This document shows, in pieces, positions 42,230 through 50,064 of a stretch of 64,000 nt of DNA. Each line of letters opens with the position of its first letter. Position 1 is the stretch's first letter. The notes under the pieces were generated by a model, which was not told where the DNA came from, searched no databases, and saw only the letters and a program-made list of their open reading frames with translations. The position numbers and the translations under genes were made by a program. This stretch comes from Saprospira grandis str. Lewin (GTDB taxonomy: Bacteria; Bacteroidota; Bacteroidia; Chitinophagales; Saprospiraceae): positions 3,596,501 through 3,660,500 of the forward strand of contig NC_016940.1 in NCBI RefSeq assembly GCF_000250635.1. Direction: 5' to 3'.

Positions 42230-43177
42230 TTAGTCATTTCCATAGTCGAATAACATGTCTAGGTCAAAATCTTCTGAGGAAAGATCTATTCCGTGATATT
42301 CTGCAGGATCATGGTAATCTGTTACACTGTACTGACCACCGTATTCAGCGACTTGTAGTTCATTATGGTTTGTTAACTTTAAGCCACAAGCAAAACAAGT
42401 AAAATTTGTTGGGAGTATATTTATTTTTTGGATAATTTCATCTTCAAATAATTTAGCATCTGTTACTGAAATAGGTTCTCCTTTAATCAGCGAGTCACTT
42501 TTACAAGATATACATTCTACTATTTTACTGTAAGGGGCATAAGTAGACTGAATTACTTTCTGCGCATGCTCAATATTTTGAGTTTGGTCTTCTGCACTCA
42601 AAGAAAAGAATTCTTTTCTTTGGTGTGCAATGCGGCTGTTCACTTCTGTTATAAGAGACTTGTCTGATTCGATAATCATTTTATTTGCAGCATCAGCTTC
42701 ATCTCTCCCAAATAAATCTTCTAATTCTTTTTCTTGGAACTCTAGTAATATTTTACATACGTGATAATAATTGGATAACCAGATTCTTGTTGGATAATTT
42801 TCAAAAGCACCTTTACCACTATGCAATTCTTCATTTCTTCGATCAATCAATGCTAAACAATTGACAAACTCTTTCTTAGTAAAATTAGAGACAATTTTTT
42901 GGCATCGATCAAAAACAGATTTTGCAGGAATTGATTTTGGTGATGAATTGGAGTTTAGATACCCAAAAACATATAAGATATTTGAGCCATCTCTTGGATC
43001 TGCAAGAAGAACAGGATGAACCTTAGCTAAGGTAGCTCTTCCTAAAAACTCTAGGGTCAAAGTTGACCAAAATGGAAACATAATACCTTCCCTATCTTCT
43101 ATTAACGATTTTTGGGCGTAAATTTTTGCTTTTTCCCATAAGGCATCATAGTCCCAAACTGATTTGAATTCACTCAT
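42230..43177 (-). CDS. HEPN-motif protein with putative zinc ribbon
   Basis: This 315-residue protein is not assignable to a named family from memory. Residues 105-125 (VNCLALIDRRNEELHSGKGA) contain RNEELH (Arg 114, His 119), which is the R-N-x3-H motif of HEPN ribonucleases within a helical N-terminal half. The C-terminal half has two CxxC pairs, CISCKSD near 222 and CFACGLK near 263, spaced as a zinc ribbon, then an acidic tail (SSEDFDLDMLF). A HEPN toxin-like RNase with a nucleic-acid-binding finger is the likely reading. Its start overlaps the stop of the upstream dioxygenase gene (ATGA at 43177-43174), so the pair is translationally coupled. Last gene of the cassette. Confidence 0.75.
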   Translation of the reverse strand: MSEFKSVWDYDALWEKAKIYAQKSLIEDREGIMFPFWSTLTLEFLGRATLAKVHPVLLADPRDGSNILYVFGYLNSNSSPKSIPAKSVFDRCQKIVSNFTKKEFVNCLALIDRRNEELHSGKGAFENYPTRIWLSNYYHVCKILLEFQEKELEDLFGRDEADAANKMIIESDKSLITEVNSRIAHQRKEFFSLSAEDQTQNIEHAQKVIQSTYAPYSKIVECISCKSDSLIKGEPISVTDAKLFEDEIIQKINILPTNFTCFACGLKLTNHNELQVAEYGGQYSVTDYHDPAEYHGIDLSSEDFDLDMLFDYGND

Positions 43178-43812
43178 AATATCATTATTCTTTGTAATAT
43201 TCTATTTATTGAATTTTCACTAACTTCTGGTCTTGCATGTAAACATGCCCAATTATCAAGCAAAATAGTTTTTCCAGCTTCCCAAGTTATTTCAATGGGA
43301 GAAGTTCTTTTAATTATGTTTTTTATAATGCTTGTATTGTCGTCAAGCTTGCTGTAAGGTTGCATTATGTTTAAATCATACCTTAAAATGTTTTTATTGA
43401 GAATAGGTGAGTAAAAAGTGCCACCTCTACTTGAAACTTTCCATGTTCGGAAACCTAGTTCAAATAGCTCATCTTTTGTTGCAAATCTCATAACATCAAC
43501 TATTTGAGTTGGAACTTGATTCTCGCCAACTTCTTTACACCTTAGTAAAATATATCGAGGAGGAATTTTAAAATAAGCCCCATCAGTATGATATGGAAGT
43601 CTACCTAAGCCAATTTTTTTTGAAATTGATTGAGGGTGGGCATCCTCTTTTCTTTTTGGCGTAATAATATCTATTATAGGACTATTTCTTCTTGATGAAA
43701 TAGGTCTTCCTAGCGTTTGAGCTAATTTAAGAAATGAATTTTCTGATGTTTGGAATATTTTAACTCTATTACTCATTTTTTTGTTAAATAGCTTTTGACG
43801 CACTAGTGTCAT
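43174..43812 (-). CDS. Putative Fe(II)/2-oxoglutarate dioxygenase (TauD/TfdA-like)
   Basis: This 212-residue protein may alternatively start at the ATG at 43776. LPYHTDGAYFKIPPRYILLR gives an H-x-D metal motif (His 75, Asp 77). The C-terminal block WEAGKTILLDNWACLHARPE supplies the distal His (192), and RILQR supplies the Arg (204 or 208) that would bind 2-oxoglutarate. The order and spacing match clavaminate-synthase/TauD-like enzymes. At about 210 residues it is shorter than TauD (about 280). The substrate is unknown. Coupling to a HEPN protein in a defence-like cassette suggests hydroxylation of a nucleic acid, nucleotide or protein target, which is inference. Confidence 0.68.
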   Translation of the reverse strand: MTLVRQKLFNKKMSNRVKIFQTSENSFLKLAQTLGRPISSRRNSPIIDIITPKRKEDAHPQSISKKIGLGRLPYHTDGAYFKIPPRYILLRCKEVGENQVPTQIVDVMRFATKDELFELGFRTWKVSSRGGTFYSPILNKNILRYDLNIMQPYSKLDDNTSIIKNIIKRTSPIEITWEAGKTILLDNWACLHARPEVSENSINRILQRIMIL

Positions 43813-43864
43813 TCTGTGAATGAAAACAAGATAACTTAGACGTCATCTTATTTAAGATGATATT

Positions 43865-44662
43865 TTAGTCAGATAATGAAATTTTATTTGCTAAATATTT
43901 TGATAAAGTTGCGGATAATTCAACTATTAACTGAGCTTCTGCATAGTCAGGATTTTGTCCTTCTTTTAGGTGTCTACCTTTTTCAGAAGAGTACCCCCAT
44001 ATGCCCAATGCTACTTTATCAAGTGGTTTGGGTAAAATATTAGGATGATCTTTTATTAACTTTCCAAGTGTAGAGTTTTTATCTCCTGTAATTTCACGAG
44101 CAACACATTCTAAGCATGCTACAGAATGCTGAATTGCACCAGTAATATCAGGGCTAGGACGCCTTGATAAATCTTTAATTGCTTCTTTGATTTCAGTCTG
44201 AGCTGTCTGTAATTCTTTGTTTTCCAGTGTGTCGGCGACATCGTTAATGACACTTTCAAAAGAAGGATCTCCACGAAATTCAATTTGTCCATCATGTAAT
44301 TTCCAACCAATCCCATGATCTTCAAAATAATCATTTACTTCATTATAAAATGCGTCTATATTATCTTGGGTGTGGATTTCAGAGGCTAAAGACTCAATAA
44401 TATCATAAATATAGACCCATTCACATTCTTTCATTAATTTATTGACTTCAGCGTAAATGTTTGGGTGCTCTGACCAGTTGTTTTCGTCTGGTAATCTCTT
44501 TAAAACTTGACAAACGATTTTGCGGAGAAAAGAAGGCTTATAGCCTAAACTGTAGACTATTTGAACGATGGCTTCTCTTAAGCATAGGGGCGCATCCTCA
44601 CGTATATTGATTGGTATAGGGGGAGTTGAACGTCGAAATTTTTTAGAAAATTTTTTAGTCAT
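43865..44662 (-). CDS. AbiJ_NTD4-type abortive-infection-like protein
   Basis: This 265-residue protein has an N-terminal half with the AbiJ N-terminal domain 4 pattern: IREDAPLCLREAIVQIVYSL, PSFLRKIVCQVLKRLPDENN, WSEHPNIYAEVNKLMKECEW, VYDIIESL-like IYDIIESLASE and YFEDHGIGWKLHDGQIEFRG. The C-terminal half (DLSRRPSPDITGAIQHSVAC, LECVAREITGDKNSTLGKLI, GYSSEKGRHLKEG) is the usual partner domain, possibly HEPN-like, with the R-H pair in GRHLKEG. The family is associated with abortive infection and phage defence by analogy with AbiJ; the mechanism is unproven. Next gene on the strand after the OLD-like ATPase, separated by 121 bp. Confidence 0.8.
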   Translation of the reverse strand: MTKKFSKKFRRSTPPIPINIREDAPLCLREAIVQIVYSLGYKPSFLRKIVCQVLKRLPDENNWSEHPNIYAEVNKLMKECEWVYIYDIIESLASEIHTQDNIDAFYNEVNDYFEDHGIGWKLHDGQIEFRGDPSFESVINDVADTLENKELQTAQTEIKEAIKDLSRRPSPDITGAIQHSVACLECVAREITGDKNSTLGKLIKDHPNILPKPLDKVALGIWGYSSEKGRHLKEGQNPDYAEAQLIVELSATLSKYLANKISLSD

Positions 44663-44783
44663 GAATGATGTGTTTTATGGTTAATTTGTGCAAAGGAAGT
44701 ATGTAAGCGCTTTGTATAGCTTTTCTTGTATTGACAAGAAAATAAATATGAAAAAATACAGTTGTATTCCAGCCTTTTTTGAG

Positions 44784-46286
44784 TTAACGCTTATTTGCTT
44801 TCTGGAGTGCATCAGTTATCTTTTTTAGACAACTTTTTGTATCAACGTTTTCGAGTACTAAGTCAGAAATAAATTCGTGAAATTTTTCATCGGATATGCC
44901 AATACTATTTAATTCTTTTAATAGATGTTTTAGTAATATCTTTCCACTAGGGTCTTTTCGTTCGTTGTTTTTATAATCACTAATTATAATGTCAATACTG
45001 TTCCTAGTAAATAATGAATCGCCAATTTTCTTTATTTGTTCTTGTTTAGGGTCTTTGATTAGATTTTTAAGAAGGTATTTCTCAAGGCTTTCAATGGGTA
45101 AAAAGGTAACATTTATATTTTTATGATCTCCTCTAACTTTTTCGTATAAATTTTTGATATCCCCGTCAAGAATCGTTACTATAGGAGTAGTAGAACCAAG
45201 CATATTGGATTTTATAATTTCCTGATGAAGAGATAACACATTTTGCCAACCTCCAACAGGTAATATGTGAATTAGCTTACTAGTTTTAGTTTTATTTCGC
45301 ATCAATAATTTATTGATTAGTATTCTTGTTAATTCGTCTTCAACTAATATTAAACAATCATATCCATTGTGCTCAAATATATCTCTTGTTGCATATGCTG
45401 GGTAACAAGGGTTTGTTACTGCTACTGAATTATCTTCTTTTTTATTTAGAAAATAAATGTTGTCGGGCTTTATATTTCGAATGAGTTCAATAGAATGAGA
45501 TGCGAAATAAACGACTATACCTAAATTCTTAACTTCTTTTCTTAGAACAGATAAAAGTCTTTTTAAGGCTGAGGGATGTAATCCAAATTCTATTTCATCA
45601 AGAAGAACTATGTAAGTATCTGTCGTACTAGCTCGTTGTCTAACATAGCGTTCTAAAGAATGTAATAAAGTAATGATTAGATTTTCACCTGTACTAAGGC
45701 TATATTGACTTATAAAGTCATCAAGTCCATACGAATTTTTTTCTTTGAAGAAATATACTACATGATTTACATCATATTTTTCTTTTCCAATATGATGAGG
45801 AAGGAAAAATAAGTCATTGTAATAGTTTGCATTGTCTCTTATAATGAATCCCAGGTTATTCTTGACAAATTCACTAGCAGCTATTAAATCATTAGTTTTA
45901 TCTATATATTTGTCTTTACTGTAGATTATTTTCTCATTTATTCGAAATCTATTACCAAAAGCAACACTGCCCTCGTAAAAACCATTAATACGTAACATAT
46001 CGTCATGAACTGAGGAGTAAGGTTTGTGGTATGTATGTATTGATGATTTAGATAGGTTAAAGATTGTTTCATTATTAATAGAAAAGTTTATATATGACTT
46101 TTCTTTTGTTAATAGCAGTTGTTTAACTATTCTTTTGTAAAATATGGATGCTATTGATGCCATTACAGTACTTTTTCCTGATGCATTCTCCCCTGTAATA
46201 ACATATAAATCTGGAGTGAGGTTAATGTCAATAGACATTTCATGAATGCCTCTTATTCTGTGTAGCCTTAGTTGTAATGTGCTCAT
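44784..46286 (-). CDS. OLD-like ATPase with TOPRIM nuclease domain
   Basis: This 500-residue protein has an ABC-type ATPase domain: Walker A GENASGKST (residues 32-40), a signature-like SLSTGENLIITLL (about 195), Walker B YIVLLDEIEFGLHP (about 225) and switch His in YFASHSIELI (about 262). It is followed by a TOPRIM-like domain with the acidic CLILVEDELTRILINKLL (about 312) and TILDGDIKNL (about 370). This is the OLD (overcoming lysogenisation defect) architecture shared with GajA of Gabija and related defence nucleases. No UvrD-type helicase partner is present, so it is not Gabija. First gene of the cassette, starting 25 bp inside the 19-bp direct repeat. Confidence 0.85.
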   Translation of the reverse strand: MSTLQLRLHRIRGIHEMSIDINLTPDLYVITGENASGKSTVMASIASIFYKRIVKQLLLTKEKSYINFSINNETIFNLSKSSIHTYHKPYSSVHDDMLRINGFYEGSVAFGNRFRINEKIIYSKDKYIDKTNDLIAASEFVKNNLGFIIRDNANYYNDLFFLPHHIGKEKYDVNHVVYFFKEKNSYGLDDFISQYSLSTGENLIITLLHSLERYVRQRASTTDTYIVLLDEIEFGLHPSALKRLLSVLRKEVKNLGIVVYFASHSIELIRNIKPDNIYFLNKKEDNSVAVTNPCYPAYATRDIFEHNGYDCLILVEDELTRILINKLLMRNKTKTSKLIHILPVGGWQNVLSLHQEIIKSNMLGSTTPIVTILDGDIKNLYEKVRGDHKNINVTFLPIESLEKYLLKNLIKDPKQEQIKKIGDSLFTRNSIDIIISDYKNNERKDPSGKILLKHLLKELNSIGISDEKFHEFISDLVLENVDTKSCLKKITDALQKANKR

Positions 46287-46310
46287 TTTTTAATTAGATT
46301 TTTATGTGTG

Positions 46311-46329
46311 CTGAGTGATTTTTCGGCCT
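46311..46329. repeat. 19-bp direct repeat D, right copy (half terminator)
   Basis: CTGAGTGATTTTTCGGCCT between the stop of the nuclease gene and the OLD gene. Followed on the + strand by eight T in all, it is the left arm of a terminator whose right arm is missing here and present 4.1 kb away. Confidence 0.92.
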
Positions 46330-46351
46330 TTTTTTTGGTCCAGCGCTCAAA

Positions 46352-47464
46352 CTACTCCCCGCCAACAATTGCCTTTAAATTTTCAAAATGAAATTTTAGT
46401 CTACTGACAATGGTGTCTATGCTTATCTCTGTCTCTGTCTCTGTCTCTGGCGCAATTAGTTTTTCGACATCAAGATAGACTCTATTTTTGTGAGTAGTTC
46501 CTTCATCTAAAGGGCAGTTAGGATATTTTTCAAGGATGCGCTCCTCAAAAGTTTTCCAATTTTCCAAATCCCATGTGGTGATTTGTATGAGGTATTCTCC
46601 TAATGGATTTTCTTTTGTTTCCTTGTAGAGGGATTCAATTCCAATTTCGTACTTCTTAGCGGTGAATTTATTATATACTAAATAGAATGCTGTTTTCCCG
46701 TCGTGGATAAACCATTTGGGATCAGTTTGAGCTCCTATTTGCTTTTTGATCTTCCGTAAATTTTCATGTTGGAGATCTAGTCTAGATTTTTTGTAGGCTT
46801 CATATTGGCTGATTAGCTCGTCGATTTCATTGCTGTTCTCAAAGAAGAAATTAGAAATTTTTCGGTCTACAGAGTCATTTGTGGACATATTTTCAATGGT
46901 TTTTATAAAGTCTAGTAAATGTGTTAGATAGCGCTGATTACAGTCTGCGGAATAGTCGCCTAAATTTTTCTTGAGATAGAAGAAGAAGTCAGCATAAGTG
47001 AAGGCTTTAAAGTCGTTATCGGCTATTTTTTTCAACTCTTCTGCCTTAGTAATTTCGTAAACAGAAAGAACGAGATTAAAAGGCCACTCTTTACCGTAGG
47101 CATCAGTTCTAGCTTTGTATTTATCTAGAGGGTTGTAAAGACTAGCGGTAATTTTATTCTCTATACCAATGACAAAGTCTGAACCTGTGATGACAATATC
47201 TAATCTTTTGCCCTCTGCATAGTCTTCTGGAATTACTTGAATTTCATCCTCATAGAAGTTAATGTCCTCTGCCTTCAATAATTCAAAGAGAGAGCGTAGG
47301 AATAAATCCTGAAAGCCATGTTCTTCTTTGGGAGAGAAATAAAAGCATAAAATTCTACTGCAGACTTCTTCAAAGCGGCTAGCAGGGTACTTGCATATCT
47401 CAAGGAATGTTTTTTTCTTTTTTGGGAGGGCCTGAAATTCTTTGAGTAAGGAGTTGATGTCCAT
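46352..47464 (-). CDS. PD-(D/E)XK nuclease superfamily protein
   Basis: This 370-residue protein has the nuclease core near residues 70-120: a leading acidic helix (FYEDEIQVIPEDYAEGKRLD), the strand RLDIVITGSDFVIGIENKI with Asp followed by the E-x-K of IENKI, and a later KARTDAYGKEWPF segment. This is the PDDEXK_4/Card1-like pattern of Bacteroidota proteins often found in defence neighbourhoods. The C-terminal half (KWFIHDGKTAFYLVYNKFTA ... YEIGIESLY) is a family-typical beta-rich domain. A Thr/Glu-rich stretch ETETETEIS near the end is encoded by a CTGTCT microsatellite. Its own terminator was probably split by insertion of the adjacent four genes. Confidence 0.82.
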   Translation of the reverse strand: MDINSLLKEFQALPKKKKTFLEICKYPASRFEEVCSRILCFYFSPKEEHGFQDLFLRSLFELLKAEDINFYEDEIQVIPEDYAEGKRLDIVITGSDFVIGIENKITASLYNPLDKYKARTDAYGKEWPFNLVLSVYEITKAEELKKIADNDFKAFTYADFFFYLKKNLGDYSADCNQRYLTHLLDFIKTIENMSTNDSVDRKISNFFFENSNEIDELISQYEAYKKSRLDLQHENLRKIKKQIGAQTDPKWFIHDGKTAFYLVYNKFTAKKYEIGIESLYKETKENPLGEYLIQITTWDLENWKTFEERILEKYPNCPLDEGTTHKNRVYLDVEKLIAPETETETEISIDTIVSRLKFHFENLKAIVGGE

Positions 47465-47587
47465 TGGGCCTTAAGGTTTTTAGGGTCGATGAAAAGTGAT
47501 GTAGCGCTAAAAGCGGTACTCTACTTCCCCAAGTTAATATTTTAATATTAATTTAGAGCATGAAAAACTATTGGATCTGATTGTAAT

Positions 47588-47610
47588 CCCTTTCAATTAG
47601 CGGCTTTCAA
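47588..47610. repeat. 23-bp direct repeat C, right copy
   Basis: Exact partner of 42148-42170. It overlaps the start of repeat B by 9 bp (the shared sequence CTTTCAATTAG occurs twice here). Confidence 0.88.
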
Positions 47611-47929
47611 TTAGGCAGTAGCTCAAAAAACGAGAGCATTTTTCTGCCGAAATAAAAAAAGCCCAGTTTAGACGGAGCAAATAAAAAACAGCGGCCAAAA
47701 CTGCCGAAGAAAAAAGCCAAAAGAAAAAAAATAGATGAGCGGCTTAGGGATGGCAGCGGGTGGCCGTAGGCCAGACCAAGTTTTTTTGAGCGCAGCGAAA
47801 AAAACGCAGGGCCGAGCGAGCAGCGAGCCCGCGAACAGCCCGGCCCGGCCGAAGGGCGGGCAAGCCCCAGAAAAAAAAGAAAAGAAGAAATCACGCTTGC
47901 TCCTCCAAACTTTCTAAAAAGGCAAGGGG
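47602..47929. repeat. Direct repeat B, distal copy (with GC-rich copy 18)
   Basis: Matches 49234-49505 apart from an extra block of about 56 bp. It includes GC-rich copy 18 (47738-47878) and the last codons of the gene at 49467. Confidence 0.88.
47891..47929 (-). pseudogene. 3'-terminal remnant of the 49467-49982 gene
   Basis: The minus strand reads PLAFLESLEEQA then TGA, identical to the last 12 residues of the hypothetical gene at 49467-49982. The rest of the gene is missing. Confidence 0.85.
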
Positions 47930-48079
47930 GGTTTAGAAAAACGAATGCTAGAGCAGGGAGACAAAGGCCATAAAAAAAGTAGCCAAGGATAAAAATCCTC
48001 AGCTACTCACTAAATTTTTATGGGCGGATAGTTTTTAGTCTTGGCTTATGCTACCCGCTTTATTTAGATACTTTAATCC

Positions 48080-49018
48080 TTAGAGTTCATTAAACAGAAT
48101 CACTTTTATATTGGGAAATTGCTTGTTCAACTCTTTTTTTAAGCCAACAATATGAGATGCTCCAACAAATAATATATTTTTTCTGAATGTATTGGCTTCA
48201 ATTTGTCGGCCAAGGTTATACGCAAAACGTTTATTTCGCTGCTTAAAGTAGTCTACGGCTTTTGCACAATCAGGCTGTTCCATGTCTGTATATTTTAGGC
48301 CACTTAAGCTATCTAGTAGCTCAAGATGTTTAGGTTTATTATTGACAATTCCGTATCGGCCAAAAATTGAGGGGAAAACTTCTCGCAGGACTATTTTTCG
48401 GATTATTTTTTTTTCTTTTCTTTTTACAGGGGTCTTGTCTATTGCTTTTTCGCAGGCTTGCCAGTGTTGATGAAATTCAGCATTGGTTTGTTGATCATCG
48501 GAGGCATATAATTTTTTATGTCCTAGTTTCAGCGCTAGTTTACGAGATAGTTCATAGTTTTCATGTCGTTTAGACTTTTTATGGCCCTCTGGGAAATAAT
48601 CCTGAACATATCTATAGTAGTAAAAATTAGGGTAATCGAGTTGATAAGCAAATGAAAGGCAAATTTTTTTGAAATCGTCTTTAGTCATTTGCTGAAAATC
48701 TTTGCTCAACAGATGCTCTAGGGTGTCTTGATTAAAGTCAAACTCTTCTCTTACTTTTAGTGAATACTGATAAAAATTTTTGAGGCTCTCATTATGGCCA
48801 TTTTTTAGGTAGGCCCAGCTCAAAGAGTCTTCCGGCCTAACAGTTTCAACAAAAATAGCTTCTGGTTGATAGGCTAAAGATTTTTTAAATAGGGGTTTAT
48901 AGCTGTTTTTTAGGCGTTTAGGTAGCATGTGCATTGTTCCAACTAAAACAATTTCTTTTTGTTGGGCAAGCATTAGGGAAAAGTAGAATGTTAGGCTTAG
49001 ACAGAGTAGGTATTTCAT
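48080..49018 (-). CDS. Secreted TraB/Tiki/GumN-like protein (DUF5694-like)
   Basis: This 312-residue protein has a signal peptide (KYLLCLSLTFYFSLMLAQ). Hallmarks of the EreA/TraB/Tiki superfamily are KEIVLVGTMHMLPKR (the G-T-x-H motif), PEAIFVETVRPEDS (Glu after a hydrophobic strand) and the C-terminal ILFVGASHIVGLKKEL. This fits DUF5694. Relatives include metal-dependent proteases and uncharacterised proteins; the activity here is unproven. The gene replaces most of a duplicated copy of the 49467 gene, being bounded by a radA 3' fragment upstream and the last 12 codons of that gene downstream. Confidence 0.75.
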   Translation of the reverse strand: MKYLLCLSLTFYFSLMLAQQKEIVLVGTMHMLPKRLKNSYKPLFKKSLAYQPEAIFVETVRPEDSLSWAYLKNGHNESLKNFYQYSLKVREEFDFNQDTLEHLLSKDFQQMTKDDFKKICLSFAYQLDYPNFYYYRYVQDYFPEGHKKSKRHENYELSRKLALKLGHKKLYASDDQQTNAEFHQHWQACEKAIDKTPVKRKEKKIIRKIVLREVFPSIFGRYGIVNNKPKHLELLDSLSGLKYTDMEQPDCAKAVDYFKQRNKRFAYNLGRQIEANTFRKNILFVGASHIVGLKKELNKQFPNIKVILFNEL

Positions 49019-49167
49019 TATTTAATAGATTTTAAAGTGAGACTAACTACTTGAATAAGATACCTATTATTCAATTTTTTCTTGAAAAATCTATTAACTA
49101 GCTTAAATTTTTATCCAAGGATGGCGGTAATGATTCCTTTCAATAGCTTTTTGATGCAGACTGGAAA

Positions 49168-49228
49168 ACAAAAAAGCCGAAGATCATCTCTTCGGCTTTT
49201 CTATTCTACTGAAACAGATCCTCAAAAA
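49168..49228. repeat. 61-bp direct repeat A, distal copy (radA 3' end and terminator)
   Basis: Exact copy of 50027-50087. It contains the last seven codons of radA (reading LFEDLFQ, stop) and the radA terminator hairpin GCCGAAG/CTTCGGC with its six-T tail. Confidence 0.92.
49206..49228 (-). pseudogene. 3'-terminal remnant of radA
   Basis: On the minus strand the last codons FEDLFQ and TAG of radA are repeated outside the gene, with the terminator following. Confidence 0.85.
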
Positions 49229-49233
49229 AATCT

Positions 49234-49505
49234 GGCTTTCAATTAGGCTGTAGCTCAAAAAACGACTGCATTTTTCTGCCAAAATAAAAAAAGCCCAAAG
49301 AAAAAAAAATAGATGAGCGGCTTAGGGATGCTAGCGGGTGGCCGCAGGCCAGACCAAGTTTTTTTGAGCGCAGCGAAAAAAACGCAGGGCCGAGCGAGCA
49401 GCGAGCCCGCGAACAGCCCGGCCCGGCCGAAGGGCGGGCAAGCCCCTAAAAAAAAGAAAAAAGAAATCACGCTTGCTCCTCCAAACTTTCTAAAAAGGCA
49501 AGGGG
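49234..49505. repeat. Direct repeat B, proximal copy (with GC-rich copy 19)
   Basis: Partner of 47602-47929. It holds the last 13 codons of the gene at 49467, GC-rich copy 19 (49317-49455) and the GGCTTTCAATTAGG boundary sequence. Confidence 0.88.
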
Positions 49506-49982
49506 ATTTTTTAAAAAGTGGTAAGCATTAGAGGCTTGAATACTATTTTTTATTTCCTGAAAGTCAGGAGGCATTAAGTTTCCTTTTCGGTCCATGAATA
49601 AATAGTCATTTTCTTGGCCTAAGCGAATCATATTTTTTAGGAAGTTGCAGCCCTCTTCTCTCAAATCTGCACGAAAAGAAAATTCACTGATTAGCAATGA
49701 ATCTTCCGCCAAATAAAGATCTGCATCATTATCCGTTTTATCTGAGTAAGCTTTCCAGTGAAAGCTTGTTTTATTATCTCCCCAATTGGCTCGCTTAATC
49801 AAGGCATCAACTTTTGATACAATAGCTGTTGCTTCTATTGCCACTTCTTCCCAATAGATTTTTGCGTCAGATTCAAAATATCCGCTTGCTGTACTCACTG
49901 CAATTTTAGTTGGGATAGAATCATGCTTTTTTTCAACGCCTTGTTTGGGCAGAACTTCTAAATAGTATTGATAAATGGCCAT
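49467..49982 (-). CDS. Hypothetical protein
   Basis: This 171-residue soluble acidic protein begins MAIYQYYLEVLPKQGVEKKH. There is no signal peptide. Notable segments are YFESDAKIYWEEVAI, NKTSFHWKAYSDKTDNDADL and FSFRADLREEGCNFLKNMI. Family not recognised. The compact size and antiparallel-strand look are compatible with an immunity-type protein, but no toxin is adjacent. It lies between two copies of the radA 3' end, which marks it as an inserted cassette, and its own 3' end is duplicated beyond the next gene. Confidence 0.7.
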   Translation of the reverse strand: MAIYQYYLEVLPKQGVEKKHDSIPTKIAVSTASGYFESDAKIYWEEVAIEATAIVSKVDALIKRANWGDNKTSFHWKAYSDKTDNDADLYLAEDSLLISEFSFRADLREEGCNFLKNMIRLGQENDYLFMDRKGNLMPPDFQEIKNSIQASNAYHFLKNPLAFLESLEEQA

Positions 49983-50028
49983 TGTATTTTAGCTAAATGG
50001 GGGGGAATTATAATCGCTTAAATCTAAC

Positions 50029-50055
50029 AAAAAAGCCGAAGATCATCTCTTCGGC
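50029..50055 (-). terminator. Terminator of radA
   Basis: The minus-strand hairpin GCCGAAG-AGATGAT-CTTCGGC is followed by six T, 10 bp after the radA stop. An exact copy is at 49170-49196. Confidence 0.88.
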
Positions 50056-50064
50056 TTTTCTATT

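Noticed and set aside
44784-46286. Gabija system
   Set aside because: The OLD-like protein would fit GajA, but no UvrD/PcrA-type GajB helicase lies nearby.
42191-46329. Cassette as a conventional transposon or integrative element
   Set aside because: No transposase, integrase or terminal inverted repeats were found. The 19-bp duplication is longer than typical transposon target duplications.
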